A stretch of DNA of 64,000 bases from Nocardia thailandica NBRC 100428 (GCF_000308795.1 NZ_BAGK01000214.1:32923-96922); one strand, 5' to 3'; numbered from the stretch's first letter, positions 17,654 through 26,398 are shown. Notes: generated from the letters alone by a model not told the origin. Numbers and translations are program-made.

Positions 17654-18421
17654 ATGCTGTGGATTCTGATCCTGGTCCTTGTGGTCTGTGTCGGCGCCCT
17701 CCTGTACCTGCGGTGGGCGCAGAACAAGCGCACCGCCCAGGAACTGGCCGACGCGCAGGCCGCCGCGAGGCAGGTCATCGAACGGCTCGGCGGCCAGGTC
17801 TACTCCCTGTCCGCCACCGGCCCCGCCTCCCGCCAGGCCCTGGCCGACGCCAGCGAACGCTACAACGCCGCGGGCGGCCAGATCGACCGCGCCGCCACCC
17901 CCACCCAGGCGAACCTCGCCGAACAGACCGCCCTCGAGGGCCTCTACTACATCCGCGCCGCCCGCACCGCCATGAACATGGACCCCGGCCCCGACATCCC
18001 GCCCCTGTCCGGCCAGGACATCGCGGGCAAGGTCGAGGCCACCCGCGCCGTCGACTTCAACGGCCGCCGCCTCACCGCCTCCCCCGCCCCCTCCTCGGTC
18101 ACCCCCAACTACTACCCCGGCGGCCGCGTCGCGGGCCGCCCCGTCCCCGCCGGCTGGTACTCCGAGCCCTGGTGGCGCCCCGCCCTCGTCGCCGGCGCCT
18201 GGGGCGTCGGCTCCGCCCTCCTGTTCACCAGCCTCTTCCAGGGCATGCCCGGCGTCGGCTACGACGCCGCGGGCTTCGAATCCGGCGCAGGCGAGGCCTA
18301 CACCGACCCCGGCCCCCTCGACACCCCCGGCCTCGACCCCGGCACCGGCCTCGACCAGGGCTACGAGACCGGCACCGAAGGCGACTGGTCCGCCGACCCC
18401 GGCGGCTTCGACGGCTTCTGA
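17654..18421 (+). CDS. Membrane-anchored protein of unknown function
   Basis: A 255-residue protein with one clear N-terminal transmembrane helix (LWILILVLVVCVGALLYL, residues 2-19), then an Ala/Gln-rich helical stretch (25-110) that could form a coiled coil. A Pro-rich linker follows, then a second hydrophobic segment near 178-196 (ALVAGAWGVGSALLF) and an acidic Gly/Asp tail. GAGGAGG sits before the ATG. I do not recognise a characterised homologue. Its last 61 bp are overlapped on the other strand by the readthrough tail of the serine recombinase. Confidence 0.75.
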   Translation: MLWILILVLVVCVGALLYLRWAQNKRTAQELADAQAAARQVIERLGGQVYSLSATGPASRQALADASERYNAAGGQIDRAATPTQANLAEQTALEGLYYIRAARTAMNMDPGPDIPPLSGQDIAGKVEATRAVDFNGRRLTASPAPSSVTPNYYPGGRVAGRPVPAGWYSEPWWRPALVAGAWGVGSALLFTSLFQGMPGVGYDAAGFESGAGEAYTDPGPLDTPGLDPGTGLDQGYETGTEGDWSADPGGFDGF

Positions 18422-20475
18422 ACACTGTTGCGTGCCGCCACCCCCGACCCGGTAGACTCCCAACGTCCCACCACGGGACCCCCGCCTTCGTAGCTCAGGG
18501 GATAGAGCACCGCTCTCCTAAAGCGGGTGTCGCAGGTTCGAATCCTGCCGAGGGCACGTACAGCATCTACAACAGCCGCGCCCGGTCGATGACCGGGCGT
18601 TTCTGTTGTCGTGGTGATCGCGTCGCCGACAATCGTGGCCGCATGGGCGATAGCGGGAACGTGGTCGGCGGGCAGCGTGATGGTGATGGTGGCGCGGGCG
18701 GCGTTGTCGTGCAGCCGAATTGAGAGCTGGGTGATCTCGAACAGGCGCTGCAGCAACTTCTCGGGGGCAACGCTGAGGTTGAGCCGGAGATAGGGCAGGG
18801 CGTCCAGCAATGCGATGTCCGCGTCGGCGGGGCGGCAGGGCTCAGCCTGGTTGGCCGCGTTGAGTTGGTCGATGTCGCTGACGGCGGCCGTTTTCTCGGT
18901 CTCCAGTTCGTTGTAGGTGTTGCGGAGGGCCTTTGTGAACGGGTCATCGGGATCGCCGTCCTGTGCTTGGCGCAGAACGGAGTCCTGGCGACGCGTCAGG
19001 TTCTCCACGGTCCGTTGGAGCCGTTCGCGGTCGGTTTGTCGCTGCCTGGCGGCTCGGTCGTCGATCCCGGCGATGTCGGCGGCAAGCAGCTCGTGGCGGA
19101 GAATGCCGAAGACACGGTCTGCGTAGAACTGCGATACCGCATCGAGTACGGCGTCTTCGCGGATGTAGATCGTCTTGGGGTGACCGGCGTACTTGTCGGG
19201 TCGTCCCCGATTGTTCCCGCGCGGCCAGCATTGGTAGTAGAGATGCCCACGGCGCTCGGCACCGTTCATGCGCCGCGAGCATTCGCATTGAAGTCGGCCT
19301 CGGAATGCGTAGCTGTGAAGTGTCAGTGGGTGTGAATTCTTGCCGCTGCCGTCACGGGATCCCCGTCGGGCTTGGCGGCGGCCGATCAGTTCGTCGTACA
19401 TCCACTTCGGGATCAGAGGTTCATGGACGGGTTCGGTCGACCACACCCATTTCATCGGATCGTTGACCTTGCCATGACGGGAGCGGGACGCGCGGCGATT
19501 GAACACCTGGAATCCGGTGTACTTCGGATTCGACAAGATCTCATACACGGCGGTCTTGCCCCACGCGCGACGTGCGCGACTCGCGACAGTCGGCTCCGGG
19601 GGCGGGTATTTGGTCGGGTCGGCATTGAGTCGTTCCGCGATGGTGTCGTAGCCCAGGCCCTCGTAGTAGCGCCACATCGCGATCTGGGTCACGGTCTCAC
19701 CGCGAGCGCCATCCGGTTCGATTCGCGACTTGGTTTGTGCGCGAGCAGCTTTCGTTGGGTTGGGATGCCGAAAGATCTTCGCCTTGTACCCATAGGGTGG
19801 TTTGCCAATGTTCCATCCCTCTCGCACATGGGTGCACAGTCCGCCCCAGGACTGCTCGAGGGTGTTGAGGACTTCGTACTCGGCTACCGACTGATTGATG
19901 CGGCGCTGCAAGATCCGTTGCGCGCGACTGCCGCTGATCGTGATCGGCTCGTTGGACGCGAACAGCGGCACATCGACCCTCTCCAATTCCCGCTCGATCG
20001 ACAGACCTTCGTAAGTGCGGCGAGCGACACGTGCGACGGATTCGCAGATTACGACGTCGAACCTGCGGTTGGGGTGCTTGGCTTCATCCAGTAGATCAGC
20101 GATGCCACCGTCGCGGGCAATCGGGATGTTGAACCGCTCGTAATCGGTTCCGTGTCCACGCTCCTCCAACTCCATTCGGCCGGACTCGACATCGTAGTAG
20201 TGCGCCACGATCACCCAGGATTCCGGGAGTGGGGTCTTGGAGTTGCCGAGCTGGCGAAGCATCGATTGCCGCGGGTCTTGCTGATCCTCGGTCGAGGTTC
20301 GGCCGAGGAAGGCTACTCGTACCTCATCCCGCAACAGCGCCACCGGCATGCCGAGCGGGGATACCGCATAGTCTGATAGCCCTGACGGCCCTGTAGCCGG
20401 TGCCGTTCCGGAGGGGAACGTTCGACGCGCCAGAGCCGGAGCGGGTGGATTGACCGTGATGTCATCCTCGTTCAT
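18361..20475 (-). CDS. Large serine recombinase (integrase of the tRNA-Arg element)
   Basis: 704 codons in the integrated state. The resolvase-like catalytic domain (about 52-200) has the nucleophile Ser61 in GRTSTEDQ and the Arg-rich VARRTYEG region. The recombinase domain (about 225-340) has PPYGYKAK. A zinc ribbon near 400-425 has the C-x-C ... C pattern (LQCECSRRMN ... YYQCW), and a coiled-coil region spans 455-520. The family integrates and excises DNA at short att sites. The reading frame has no stop before attL: its last 61 residues (from RIRTCDTRF on) are antisense to the tRNA and the host gene beyond it, so they are host-derived. The ATG overlaps the stop of the upstream gene (ATGA). 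Confidence 0.88.
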   Translation of the reverse strand: MNEDDITVNPPAPALARRTFPSGTAPATGPSGLSDYAVSPLGMPVALLRDEVRVAFLGRTSTEDQQDPRQSMLRQLGNSKTPLPESWVIVAHYYDVESGRMELEERGHGTDYERFNIPIARDGGIADLLDEAKHPNRRFDVVICESVARVARRTYEGLSIERELERVDVPLFASNEPITISGSRAQRILQRRINQSVAEYEVLNTLEQSWGGLCTHVREGWNIGKPPYGYKAKIFRHPNPTKAARAQTKSRIEPDGARGETVTQIAMWRYYEGLGYDTIAERLNADPTKYPPPEPTVASRARRAWGKTAVYEILSNPKYTGFQVFNRRASRSRHGKVNDPMKWVWSTEPVHEPLIPKWMYDELIGRRQARRGSRDGSGKNSHPLTLHSYAFRGRLQCECSRRMNGAERRGHLYYQCWPRGNNRGRPDKYAGHPKTIYIREDAVLDAVSQFYADRVFGILRHELLAADIAGIDDRAARQRQTDRERLQRTVENLTRRQDSVLRQAQDGDPDDPFTKALRNTYNELETEKTAAVSDIDQLNAANQAEPCRPADADIALLDALPYLRLNLSVAPEKLLQRLFEITQLSIRLHDNAARATITITLPADHVPAIAHAATIVGDAITTTTETPGHRPGAAVVDAVRALGRIRTCDTRFRRAVLYPLSYEGGGPVVGRWESTGSGVAARNSVQKPSKPPGSADQSPSVPVS
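18484..18556 (+). tRNA. tRNA-Arg, anticodon CCT
   Basis: A 73-nt cloverleaf. The acceptor stem GCCTTCG pairs with CGAGGGC (one G-T pair), with discriminator A at 18556. The D-arm is AGCTCAGGGGATAGAGC, the anticodon arm CCGCT-CTCCTAA-AGCGG, and the T-arm GCAGG-TTCGAAT-CCTGC. The three central loop bases after CT are CCT, which reads the arginine codon AGG. No CCA is encoded. Its last 10 bases belong to the 11-bp att core used by the adjacent serine recombinase, so the tRNA stays intact after integration. Confidence 0.95.
18547..18573 (+). other. attL: attL of the integrative element
   Basis: The 11-bp core GCCGAGGGCAC (18547-18557) is the 3' end of the tRNA plus one base. It is followed by the element-derived arm 18553-18573, the exact inverted complement of the arm at 28829-28849 next to the other core copy. 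Joining the two arms around the core gives a 50-bp attP with 21-bp symmetric arms and an 8-bp centre, the size and symmetry expected for large serine integrases. Confidence 0.8.
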
Positions 20476-20809
20476 GCGGCTTCTCCGTCCTCCAAGAATT
20501 GTTCACCAGCTTTTTCTCTGGTGGCCCATTCAAGTAATTCACGGATAATCTCGGCGAGTTCATCACGCAAACGGTTTGCTTCGGACCCTTGAATAGTGAC
20601 AACCTGACCAGAAAATTGGCAGTGATGCCTATGTTTTTTCAATTTCTGATCATATATCCATGTCGAACCGGAATTCGATATTTGCGAAATGGGTCCGGGG
20701 TTATCGCCGTAATCACTGTCCGAGCAAGCTGAATTTCTGGCACGTTCCAATTCCTCGCCATAGTTAGCGCTGCGAAGATAGGTGTGGCGTGGCTTCGGCG
20801 CTTCGCCTA

Positions 20810-21672
20810 AGGGATGTCCCGTAAGTCGTTGAGCAGCAACAGATATCGTGTCGCAGGTGGTGATCTCAGCGTCTGACCCGGTGATGGTGGAGTTGTTCTC
20901 CGGGCTGCGGCCGGCCACGTTCGCTCGCCTGATCACCCGGTTGCGGCGCGAGGGTGCCGACCGGCCGTTGCGGGGCCGGCCGTGGGGGTTGTGTTTCGAG
21001 GACCGGGTGTTGCTGGTGGCCACGTATTGGCGGACGAATCTGACGATGCGGCAGCTCGCGGCGGTGTTCGGGGTGTCGAAGTCGGCCGCGGCCAGGGTGA
21101 TCGAGGACCTGGGACCTGCGTTGGCGCTACGACCCCGCGCCCGCTTCGGTCGTGATGCGGTGTTGATCGTGGACGGCACCCTGGTCCCGACCCGTGATCA
21201 CAAGGTCGCTGCCCAGAGTAAGAACTACCGGTACTCGACCAATCACCAGGTCGTGATCGACGCCGACACCGAACTCGTCGTCGCGCTCGGACGACCCCTG
21301 CCGGGGAACCGCAACGACTGCCGAGCCTGGACCGAGTCCGGTGCCGCTCATGCCTGCCGCAACGCAGTGGTGATCGCGGATGGCGGCTACCAGGGCACCG
21401 GTCTGATCATCCCGCACCGTCGGTCACCCGGTGTCGAGCTGCCGGAATGGAAACAGGCACACAACAAGTCACACCGCAAGGTCCGTGCTCGCGTCGAGCA
21501 TGCCTTCGCCCGGATGAAGACCTGGAAGATCCTGCGGGACTGCCGGTTGCGCGGCGAGGGAGTTGCCGTCGCGATGGCCGGGGTAGCGACTCTTGCCAAC
21601 CTCACCCACGCTCGCTGATTCCAGGCCGGTGGACCGAACACCGTCACCGCGTCAGACTTACGGGACATCCCT
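20810..21672 (+). mobile_element. IS5-family insertion sequence, 863 bp
   Basis: Terminal inverted repeats are perfect: AGGGATGTCCCGTAAGTC at the left end (20810-20827) and its exact complement ending at 21672. The target duplication is TA (20808-20809 and 21673-21674), as in TA-targeting IS5-family groups. One transposase gene fills the element. The ends and duplication are undamaged, which points to a recent insertion. Confidence 0.9.
20848..21618 (+). CDS. IS5-family transposase (DDE_Tnp_4 type)
   Basis: A 256-residue transposase starting at a GTG. An N-terminal helix-turn-helix is seen in MRQLAAVFGVSKSAAARVIEDL at about residues 66-90. Candidate catalytic residues are D in LIVDGTLVP (near 111), D in VIADGGYQG (near 177) and E in RARVEHAFARMK (near 217). 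It is a single-frame transposase with all three acidic residues present, so the IS may still be active. It lies antisense to the gene it interrupts. Confidence 0.9.
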   Translation: MSQVVISASDPVMVELFSGLRPATFARLITRLRREGADRPLRGRPWGLCFEDRVLLVATYWRTNLTMRQLAAVFGVSKSAAARVIEDLGPALALRPRARFGRDAVLIVDGTLVPTRDHKVAAQSKNYRYSTNHQVVIDADTELVVALGRPLPGNRNDCRAWTESGAAHACRNAVVIADGGYQGTGLIIPHRRSPGVELPEWKQAHNKSHRKVRARVEHAFARMKTWKILRDCRLRGEGVAVAMAGVATLANLTHAR

Positions 21673-22152
21673 TAAAGAGACGGCCGCTCCTGCAAAACCG
21701 AGCATGACCGAGGCGGCGACCAGCAGAAGTGCCCCGCACGTTGCCGGACCGGTGACGGAACTGGTGGGTGGCGCGGGTCTGGTCGCCGCTGCGAGGGCAG
21801 TGGTTTGGGAACTCGCGGGCCTAGCCGACCCGATGACCGGGATCACAGTGCCTGACAGGCCGATCCCCACGCCCGCGTAAGTGCTTGAACCTTGCACGGT
21901 GGATATACCGGTCGCCGCGATCGCTGGCATGCTCTGCACCGCGTCGATTTGCCTGCAGTTCGGACACGAGTTGTCGTTGTTCATGTGCGTTCCCCACTAT
22001 CCGGCTGTGTTTTCCTCTGGCACTGAACCGATTTCCGTCCAGCGGTGTCGCTGGACACGTTGGTGAAGCTCGCAGAATCCGGTCCGCGCGGAAACGCACC
22101 GGGCCGACCGTCGCACACATCATTGACGGCCACCCCGGGGTTGGTGTCAAGA

Positions 22153-22186
22153 TTCCTCATCCTCGACGTACATCGAGGATGAGGAA
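22153..22186. repeat. 34-bp dyad (14-bp perfect stem)
   Basis: TTCCTCATCCTCGA, six bases CGTACA, then the exact complement of the first arm. There is no T-run and it lies over 500 bp from the end of the nearest gene. It could be a regulator or recombinase binding site as easily as a terminator. Seen directly; role unknown. Confidence 0.6.
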
Positions 22187-22502
22187 CTGTCTCGACCTCG
22201 GTGAATCGGCTGTAGGGCTGAAACGGCTTAGAGCGCCTGGGACGACCAGCGTTAGGACAACGGACGCGTGAATGGGCTGTGTGCGTCAGCGGAATTATCT
22301 GCTGTTGTGTCGCAAAGAGGGGGTCCGTCTGCAGTACGCAAAGTGTCCGGATCCTCAGTGACCACCGGCCGTCCTCGGACACGACGGCGAGATTGGACCG
22401 GGGTCCAGAACACCGAAGGGATGCTGTCAACGCCAAGTTATCCACAGGTAGCGCTCTCGCCGGACCTGCCGCGCAGTCGCCGAATCACCGGGACTTCTGC
22501 CG

Positions 22503-22565
22503 AAATCCGCAGCTCACCACGAATGCGGTTTGTTGTAGATGCTGTTCGAATCGCCTCGGGGGCAC
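22503..22565 (+). repeat. att-like relic related to attR
   Basis: AAATCCGCAGCTCAC (22503-22517) and GTTGTAGATGCTG (22532-22544) occur with the same order and nearly the same spacing at attR (28800-28814 and 28829-28841). Directly after the second block comes TTCGAATC and then CGGGGGCAC, which resembles a tRNA T-loop and acceptor end (16-17 of 21 bases as in the tRNA-Arg at 18538-18557). I read this as the remnant of a second attachment junction. Confidence 0.5.
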
Positions 22566-22693
22566 AACCGACAGCACCCCCTGCGCAAGTTGCTTGGCGA
22601 GGGGTGGTTTTCGACATTCGACAGGATCACAGTTTCGTGTCAGCCCGCGACCTCGAGAGATCGAGGGGCAGTTGACCTGGGTGGATGGATCTG

Positions 22694-23884
22694 TCACAGG
22701 CCGGGATTCGGGCGGTGTAATGCACGCAGGGCGGCTCCGAGTTCGAGGACTGCTTGGGGGTCGGTGAGGGAACGGCCGGTGACTTCCTCGATGCGGCGCA
22801 GGCGGTAGCGGACGGAGTTCGGGTGCAGGAAGAGTTTGCGGCCGGTGTCGGCGGCGGAGCCGTTTTCGGCATACCAGGTGCGGAGAGTTTGCAGTAGTCG
22901 TTCGCGTTCTTCATAGGGCAGGGCCAGAAGGGGACCGAGCGAAACTCGGGTCATCCGTTCGGCTTCGATCGGTGCTGCCGCGATCAGCATGGCGAGGGGG
23001 TCGTCGTCGAAGCGGGCCACGCCTCGGGGGCGGTCACGTAGACCGGTGAGGGCGAGCCGGGCGAAGTGCAGTGCCTGCGGTGTCTCGGGCAGGGCGTCGT
23101 AGGGCGGGCTGATGCCCACGCGGGCGTGATGGGCGCGAAACGCCTTCAGCGCCGATGGTTCTCGGGACTCGGGCAAGGCGATTACACCGATCTGTTGGTC
23201 GGGCAGCAATCGCCAAGCGGAGATGATTTGTGCTGCGCGTAAGGCTATTTCGATACCGGGTAGGGCCTCACGGCCGGTGGCGGGTGCTTCCGCGGCGACG
23301 ACCACGTAGCGGCCGGCGGGTGGCAGGCCGAGGATCCGGGTTGCTTCGCCGAGGGTGGTCGGGTCGGCGATCATGCCGGTGAACAGGGCCTCGACCAGTA
23401 CGGAGCGTTCGTGTTCGCGTTGCAGTACCAGTTCGGTGGTGGTTTCTCGGTAGGCGGCCGCGACCGCGACAGCGTATTCACCCGATAGTGCCCAGACCTC
23501 TGCGGCGAGGGCGACAAGCATCGCGTCGGTGACTTCGGGGTGGCGTCGTGAGGCGGAAACCAGTTCGGACCACAGGAATTCGAATCCGATGCGGAAGGCG
23601 TGCAAGGTTTCGGCCAGGGGCACACCTTGCTGTGCACGTAGTCGCCCGGTGTCCTTGGGCGGTTCCGGGTCCACCGGTGCGGTGGTGGTGAAGTGTCGCA
23701 GCATCAGAGTGAGATTGCGCGTGCAGGAGGTGCGAATGGTGTCGAAGGGCACCTGCGCCTCGTTGCGGTAGGTGTCGAGTTCGGCGAGGAAGCGCCGGGC
23801 CAACCGCAGTCCGAGGTCGTCGATGGTCTCGAGTAGGAGCGCGGCTACTTCGACGATTGCTTCCGGTGGCGTGGTGCGGGGCAT
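22694..23884 (-). CDS. PucR/CdaR-type helix-turn-helix regulator
   Basis: A 396-residue regulator. The C-terminal PucR-type DNA-binding domain (about residues 330-390) shows the signature LLQTLRTWYAENGSAADTGR followed by LFLHPNSVRYRLRRIEEVTGR. The N-terminal 150 residues are helical and resemble the sensor part found in many actinobacterial PucR-like regulators; a GGDEF-like middle region is likely. It is divergent from fadD with 136 bp between the starts, so it probably controls the lipid cargo genes, most likely as an activator. The inducer is unknown. Confidence 0.85.
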   Translation of the reverse strand: MPRTTPPEAIVEVAALLLETIDDLGLRLARRFLAELDTYRNEAQVPFDTIRTSCTRNLTLMLRHFTTTAPVDPEPPKDTGRLRAQQGVPLAETLHAFRIGFEFLWSELVSASRRHPEVTDAMLVALAAEVWALSGEYAVAVAAAYRETTTELVLQREHERSVLVEALFTGMIADPTTLGEATRILGLPPAGRYVVVAAEAPATGREALPGIEIALRAAQIISAWRLLPDQQIGVIALPESREPSALKAFRAHHARVGISPPYDALPETPQALHFARLALTGLRDRPRGVARFDDDPLAMLIAAAPIEAERMTRVSLGPLLALPYEERERLLQTLRTWYAENGSAADTGRKLFLHPNSVRYRLRRIEEVTGRSLTDPQAVLELGAALRALHRPNPGL

Positions 23885-24020
23885 TTCCGCAGGTTACCGG
23901 TTCGTGGTTGTTGCGGCGAACAGTTGGCGGACCGGTGATGTTGTCCCTGCATCCATGGGAGCGCGATCACATCGATGCGACGATTTCGGCGATGTTTTCG
24001 GCACTACCGGGAAGTTGACG

Positions 24021-25490
24021 ATGCGCTCCTTGACCGTGAATCTGCTGCAGTCGGCCCTGCGCGTCCCGGACCGGGTCGCAGTGCGATCGGACGATACGGT
24101 CCTGACCTACGCGCAGCTCGAGGAGCGGACCGGGCGGGTCGCCACGATGCTGTGTGCCGAGGGCGTGACTCCAGGGTCTCGGGTGGCTCTGATGCTGCCC
24201 AACGTGCCGGAGTTCGTGGTTCTCTACTACGGGATCCTGCGCGCGGGATGCGTTGTGGTGCCGATGAACCCGTTGCTGAAGGCCCGTGAGGTCGCCTACT
24301 ACCTGTCCGATTGCGGTGCACGAGTGCTGTTCGATTGGAGAGGCGGTCCAGGGGAGGGTCCGCAAGGGGCGGCGGCGAGCGGGACCATCGTTCGGACGAT
24401 CGATCCGACGTCGTTTGCCGCCCTGCTAGCGCGGCACGCGCCACGCCATGACAGTCCAGAGGTGGAGCTGGATCAGGTGGCGGTGATCCTCTACACCTCG
24501 GGGACGACCGGCCAACCCAAGGGTGCGGCGTTGACGCTCGCCGGGCTCGCGCACAACGCCGAGGTGTATGCCTCGACCGTGCAGGAGCTCCACCACGATG
24601 ATGTGATCCTGGGCTGTCTGCCGCTGTTCCACACCTTCGGGCAGACCTGCGCACTCAATGCCGCGATCTATAGCGGGGCCGCGCTGACGCTGGTTCCGCG
24701 CTTCGAGCCGGCCGCGGTATTCGAGGCGATCGCCCGCGACCGGGTCACTGTCTTCGCTGGTGTGCCGACCATGTACTCCGCGCTGCTGCGCGACGCGGGT
24801 GCGACGACAGCGGACGTCAGGTCGTTGCGGCGCTGTGTATCCGGTGGTGCGTCGCTTCCGGTGGAACTGCTCACCGCCTTCGAGAAGACCTTCGGCTGCG
24901 AGATCCTGGAGGGCTACGGTCTGTCGGAGACCAGCCCGGTGGTCACGTTCAACCACGCCGGGCGGCCGCGCAAACCCGGCTCGATCGGTGTGCCGATCCG
25001 TGACGTCGAGGTCGAGTTGGTCGATGTGATCGACGGGATCGGCGAGATCGCGGTCCGCGGCCCGAATGTCATGTCCGGCTACTGGAATCGGCCCGAGGCG
25101 ACCGAGGCCGCGATTCCCGACGGCTGGTTCCGCACCGGCGACCTCGCCCGGCGCGACGACGACGGCTACTACTACATCGTCGACCGCAAGAAGGACATGA
25201 TCATTCGCGGCGGGTACAACATCTACCCGCGCGAAATCGAGGAGCTGCTCTACGAACACCCCGATGTCGTGCAGGCCGCCGTCTTCGGCATCGCCGACGA
25301 TCACTTGGGGGAGGAGATCGTCGCCGCCATCGTTCTGAGCGCGGAAGCGAACACCACCGCGGAGGAACTGCAGCGCTTCGTGCGCGAACGCATCGCTGCC
25401 TACAAATACCCCCGCCACGTGTGGCTGCTCGACGAACTGCCCACCGGCCCCAGCGGCAAGATCCTCAAACGCGCCATCACTCGGCCATGA
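24021..25490 (+). CDS. Acyl-CoA synthetase (FadD family), element cargo
   Basis: A 489-residue ANL enzyme that should form acyl-CoA from a free acid, ATP and CoA. Motifs: P-loop ILYTSGTTGQPKG near residue 157, GYGLSETSP near 297, FRTGDLARRDDDGYYYIVDR near 370, RGGYNIYPREIEE near 395, and catalytic Lys in PTGPSGKILKR near 480. It is shorter than most long-chain FadDs, as in many medium-chain or aryl-acid ligases. The frame is open upstream, but I start at the ATG giving MRSLTVNLLQSALRVPDR, which matches the family N terminus. The hydrolase gene follows 53 bp downstream and probably supplies its acid substrate. Confidence 0.88.
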   Translation: MRSLTVNLLQSALRVPDRVAVRSDDTVLTYAQLEERTGRVATMLCAEGVTPGSRVALMLPNVPEFVVLYYGILRAGCVVVPMNPLLKAREVAYYLSDCGARVLFDWRGGPGEGPQGAAASGTIVRTIDPTSFAALLARHAPRHDSPEVELDQVAVILYTSGTTGQPKGAALTLAGLAHNAEVYASTVQELHHDDVILGCLPLFHTFGQTCALNAAIYSGAALTLVPRFEPAAVFEAIARDRVTVFAGVPTMYSALLRDAGATTADVRSLRRCVSGGASLPVELLTAFEKTFGCEILEGYGLSETSPVVTFNHAGRPRKPGSIGVPIRDVEVELVDVIDGIGEIAVRGPNVMSGYWNRPEATEAAIPDGWFRTGDLARRDDDGYYYIVDRKKDMIIRGGYNIYPREIEELLYEHPDVVQAAVFGIADDHLGEEIVAAIVLSAEANTTAEELQRFVRERIAAYKYPRHVWLLDELPTGPSGKILKRAITRP

Positions 25491-25543
25491 AACACGCCGC
25501 CACTCTTCATATTTCATCCCTCGAAGTCGCAGGAGCATCTCCC

Positions 25544-26395
25544 ATGTCCACCTTCACCAGCAGCGACGGCACCGTCATCCATGTCCGGGAATGGCTGCCG
25601 GCCGACCGGCAGCCGGTCGGGATCGTGCAGATCGCGCACGGGATGGGCGAATACGCCGCCCGCTACAGTCATCTCGCCGAGCGCCTCGCCGACGCCGGAT
25701 ACGCCGTCTACGCCCCGGACCATCGCGGGCACGGCCACAGCATCGCGGGCACGCCCGGTGACCTCGGCGAGAACGGATGGAACCTACTGGTCGAGGACCT
25801 TGTGACACTCACCAGGCTGCTGCGCGCCAAGCACACCGGGATTCCCGTCGTCCTGTTCGGACACAGCCTCGGATCCTTCGCGGTCCAGCAGTACATTCTC
25901 GAACACTCGGGCCTCGTCGACGATGTCGTGCTGTGCGGTACCACAGCGGTCGACCAGCTGTTCGCCATGATCGCCGAGGCAGATGGAGATCTGCTTGGGC
26001 TGTTCAATGCCCGCTTCCAGCCCACGCGCACGACTGCGGACTGGATCAGTCGTGACGAGGCGCAGGTCGATGCGTATGTGGCGCATCCGTGGTGCGGGTT
26101 CGATCTCGACCCGGCCAACATGACGCTATTGGCAACGGTTGCCGCCGAACGGCTTTCGAGGCCGACAACCGTTCCCGATGATCTGCCCGTCTACGTGATG
26201 GTGGGCGATCAGGACCCGCTCAACGACAATCTGCGGTTGAGCGACCTGCTGATCGACCGATATCGCGAGGCCGGGCTGACCGACATCACCTACCGTGTCT
26301 ACCCGGGGGCTCGGCACGAGATCCTCAACGAGATCAACCGCGACGAGGTGGAAGCCGACCTGATCGCCTGGATCACCCGCGTACCGAGTTCGTAA
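25544..26395 (+). CDS. Alpha/beta hydrolase, lysophospholipase / monoacylglycerol lipase-like
   Basis: A 283-residue serine hydrolase of the Hydrolase_4 group. It shows HGMGEYAARYSHLAERLA (oxyanion region, about residue 34), the nucleophile elbow GHSLGS near 107, Asp in VGDQDPLNDN near 226 and the catalytic His in GARHEILNE near 255. AGGAG precedes the ATG. Family members release fatty acids from monoglycerides or lysophospholipids. Placed directly after fadD, it suggests hydrolysis followed by CoA activation. No signal peptide is seen, so it should act in the cytoplasm. Confidence 0.87.
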   Translation: MSTFTSSDGTVIHVREWLPADRQPVGIVQIAHGMGEYAARYSHLAERLADAGYAVYAPDHRGHGHSIAGTPGDLGENGWNLLVEDLVTLTRLLRAKHTGIPVVLFGHSLGSFAVQQYILEHSGLVDDVVLCGTTAVDQLFAMIAEADGDLLGLFNARFQPTRTTADWISRDEAQVDAYVAHPWCGFDLDPANMTLLATVAAERLSRPTTVPDDLPVYVMVGDQDPLNDNLRLSDLLIDRYREAGLTDITYRVYPGARHEILNEINRDEVEADLIAWITRVPSS

Positions 26396-26398
26396 TCC

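Larger units (their letters stand above)
20472..21984 (-). pseudogene. Small membrane zinc-ribbon-like gene interrupted by an IS
   Basis: Two pieces, 21984-21673 and 20807-20472, are separated by the 863-bp IS. Removing the IS and one TA copy joins them in frame into one 215-residue protein. The N-terminal part starts MNNDNSCPNC, a Cys-x-x-Cys knuckle, followed by a VQSMPAI stretch and a Thr/Ser/Gly-rich linker. One transmembrane segment (LLLVAASVMLGFAGAAV) spans the junction region. The C-terminal part is hydrophilic and charged and ends in a helical segment (RLRDELAEIIRELLEWA). GGGGA precedes the ATG. Its stop overlaps the recombinase ATG, so it was the upstream gene of a recombinase operon. 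The function is not recognised. Confidence 0.8.
21985..22693. other. Gene-poor stretch inside the integrative element
   Basis: About 700 bp with no convincing gene on either strand; the open frames lack ribosome binding sites and normal codon bias. It contains a 34-bp dyad at 22153-22186, a perfect DnaA-box consensus TTATCCACA at 22438-22446, and an att-like relic at 22503-22565. It may be a junction between two acquired segments. Confidence 0.55.

Noticed and set aside
17659..18723. Plus-strand frame running through the tRNA
   Set aside because: It has a Pro/Arg-rich shadow composition, and it reads across the membrane-protein gene and the tRNA in a non-coding frame.
22268..22675. Overlapping frames of 130-160 codons in the gene-poor stretch of the element
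   Set aside because: There is no ribosome binding site, the frames conflict on both strands, codon use is unlike that of the neighbours, and they run over the att-like relic.
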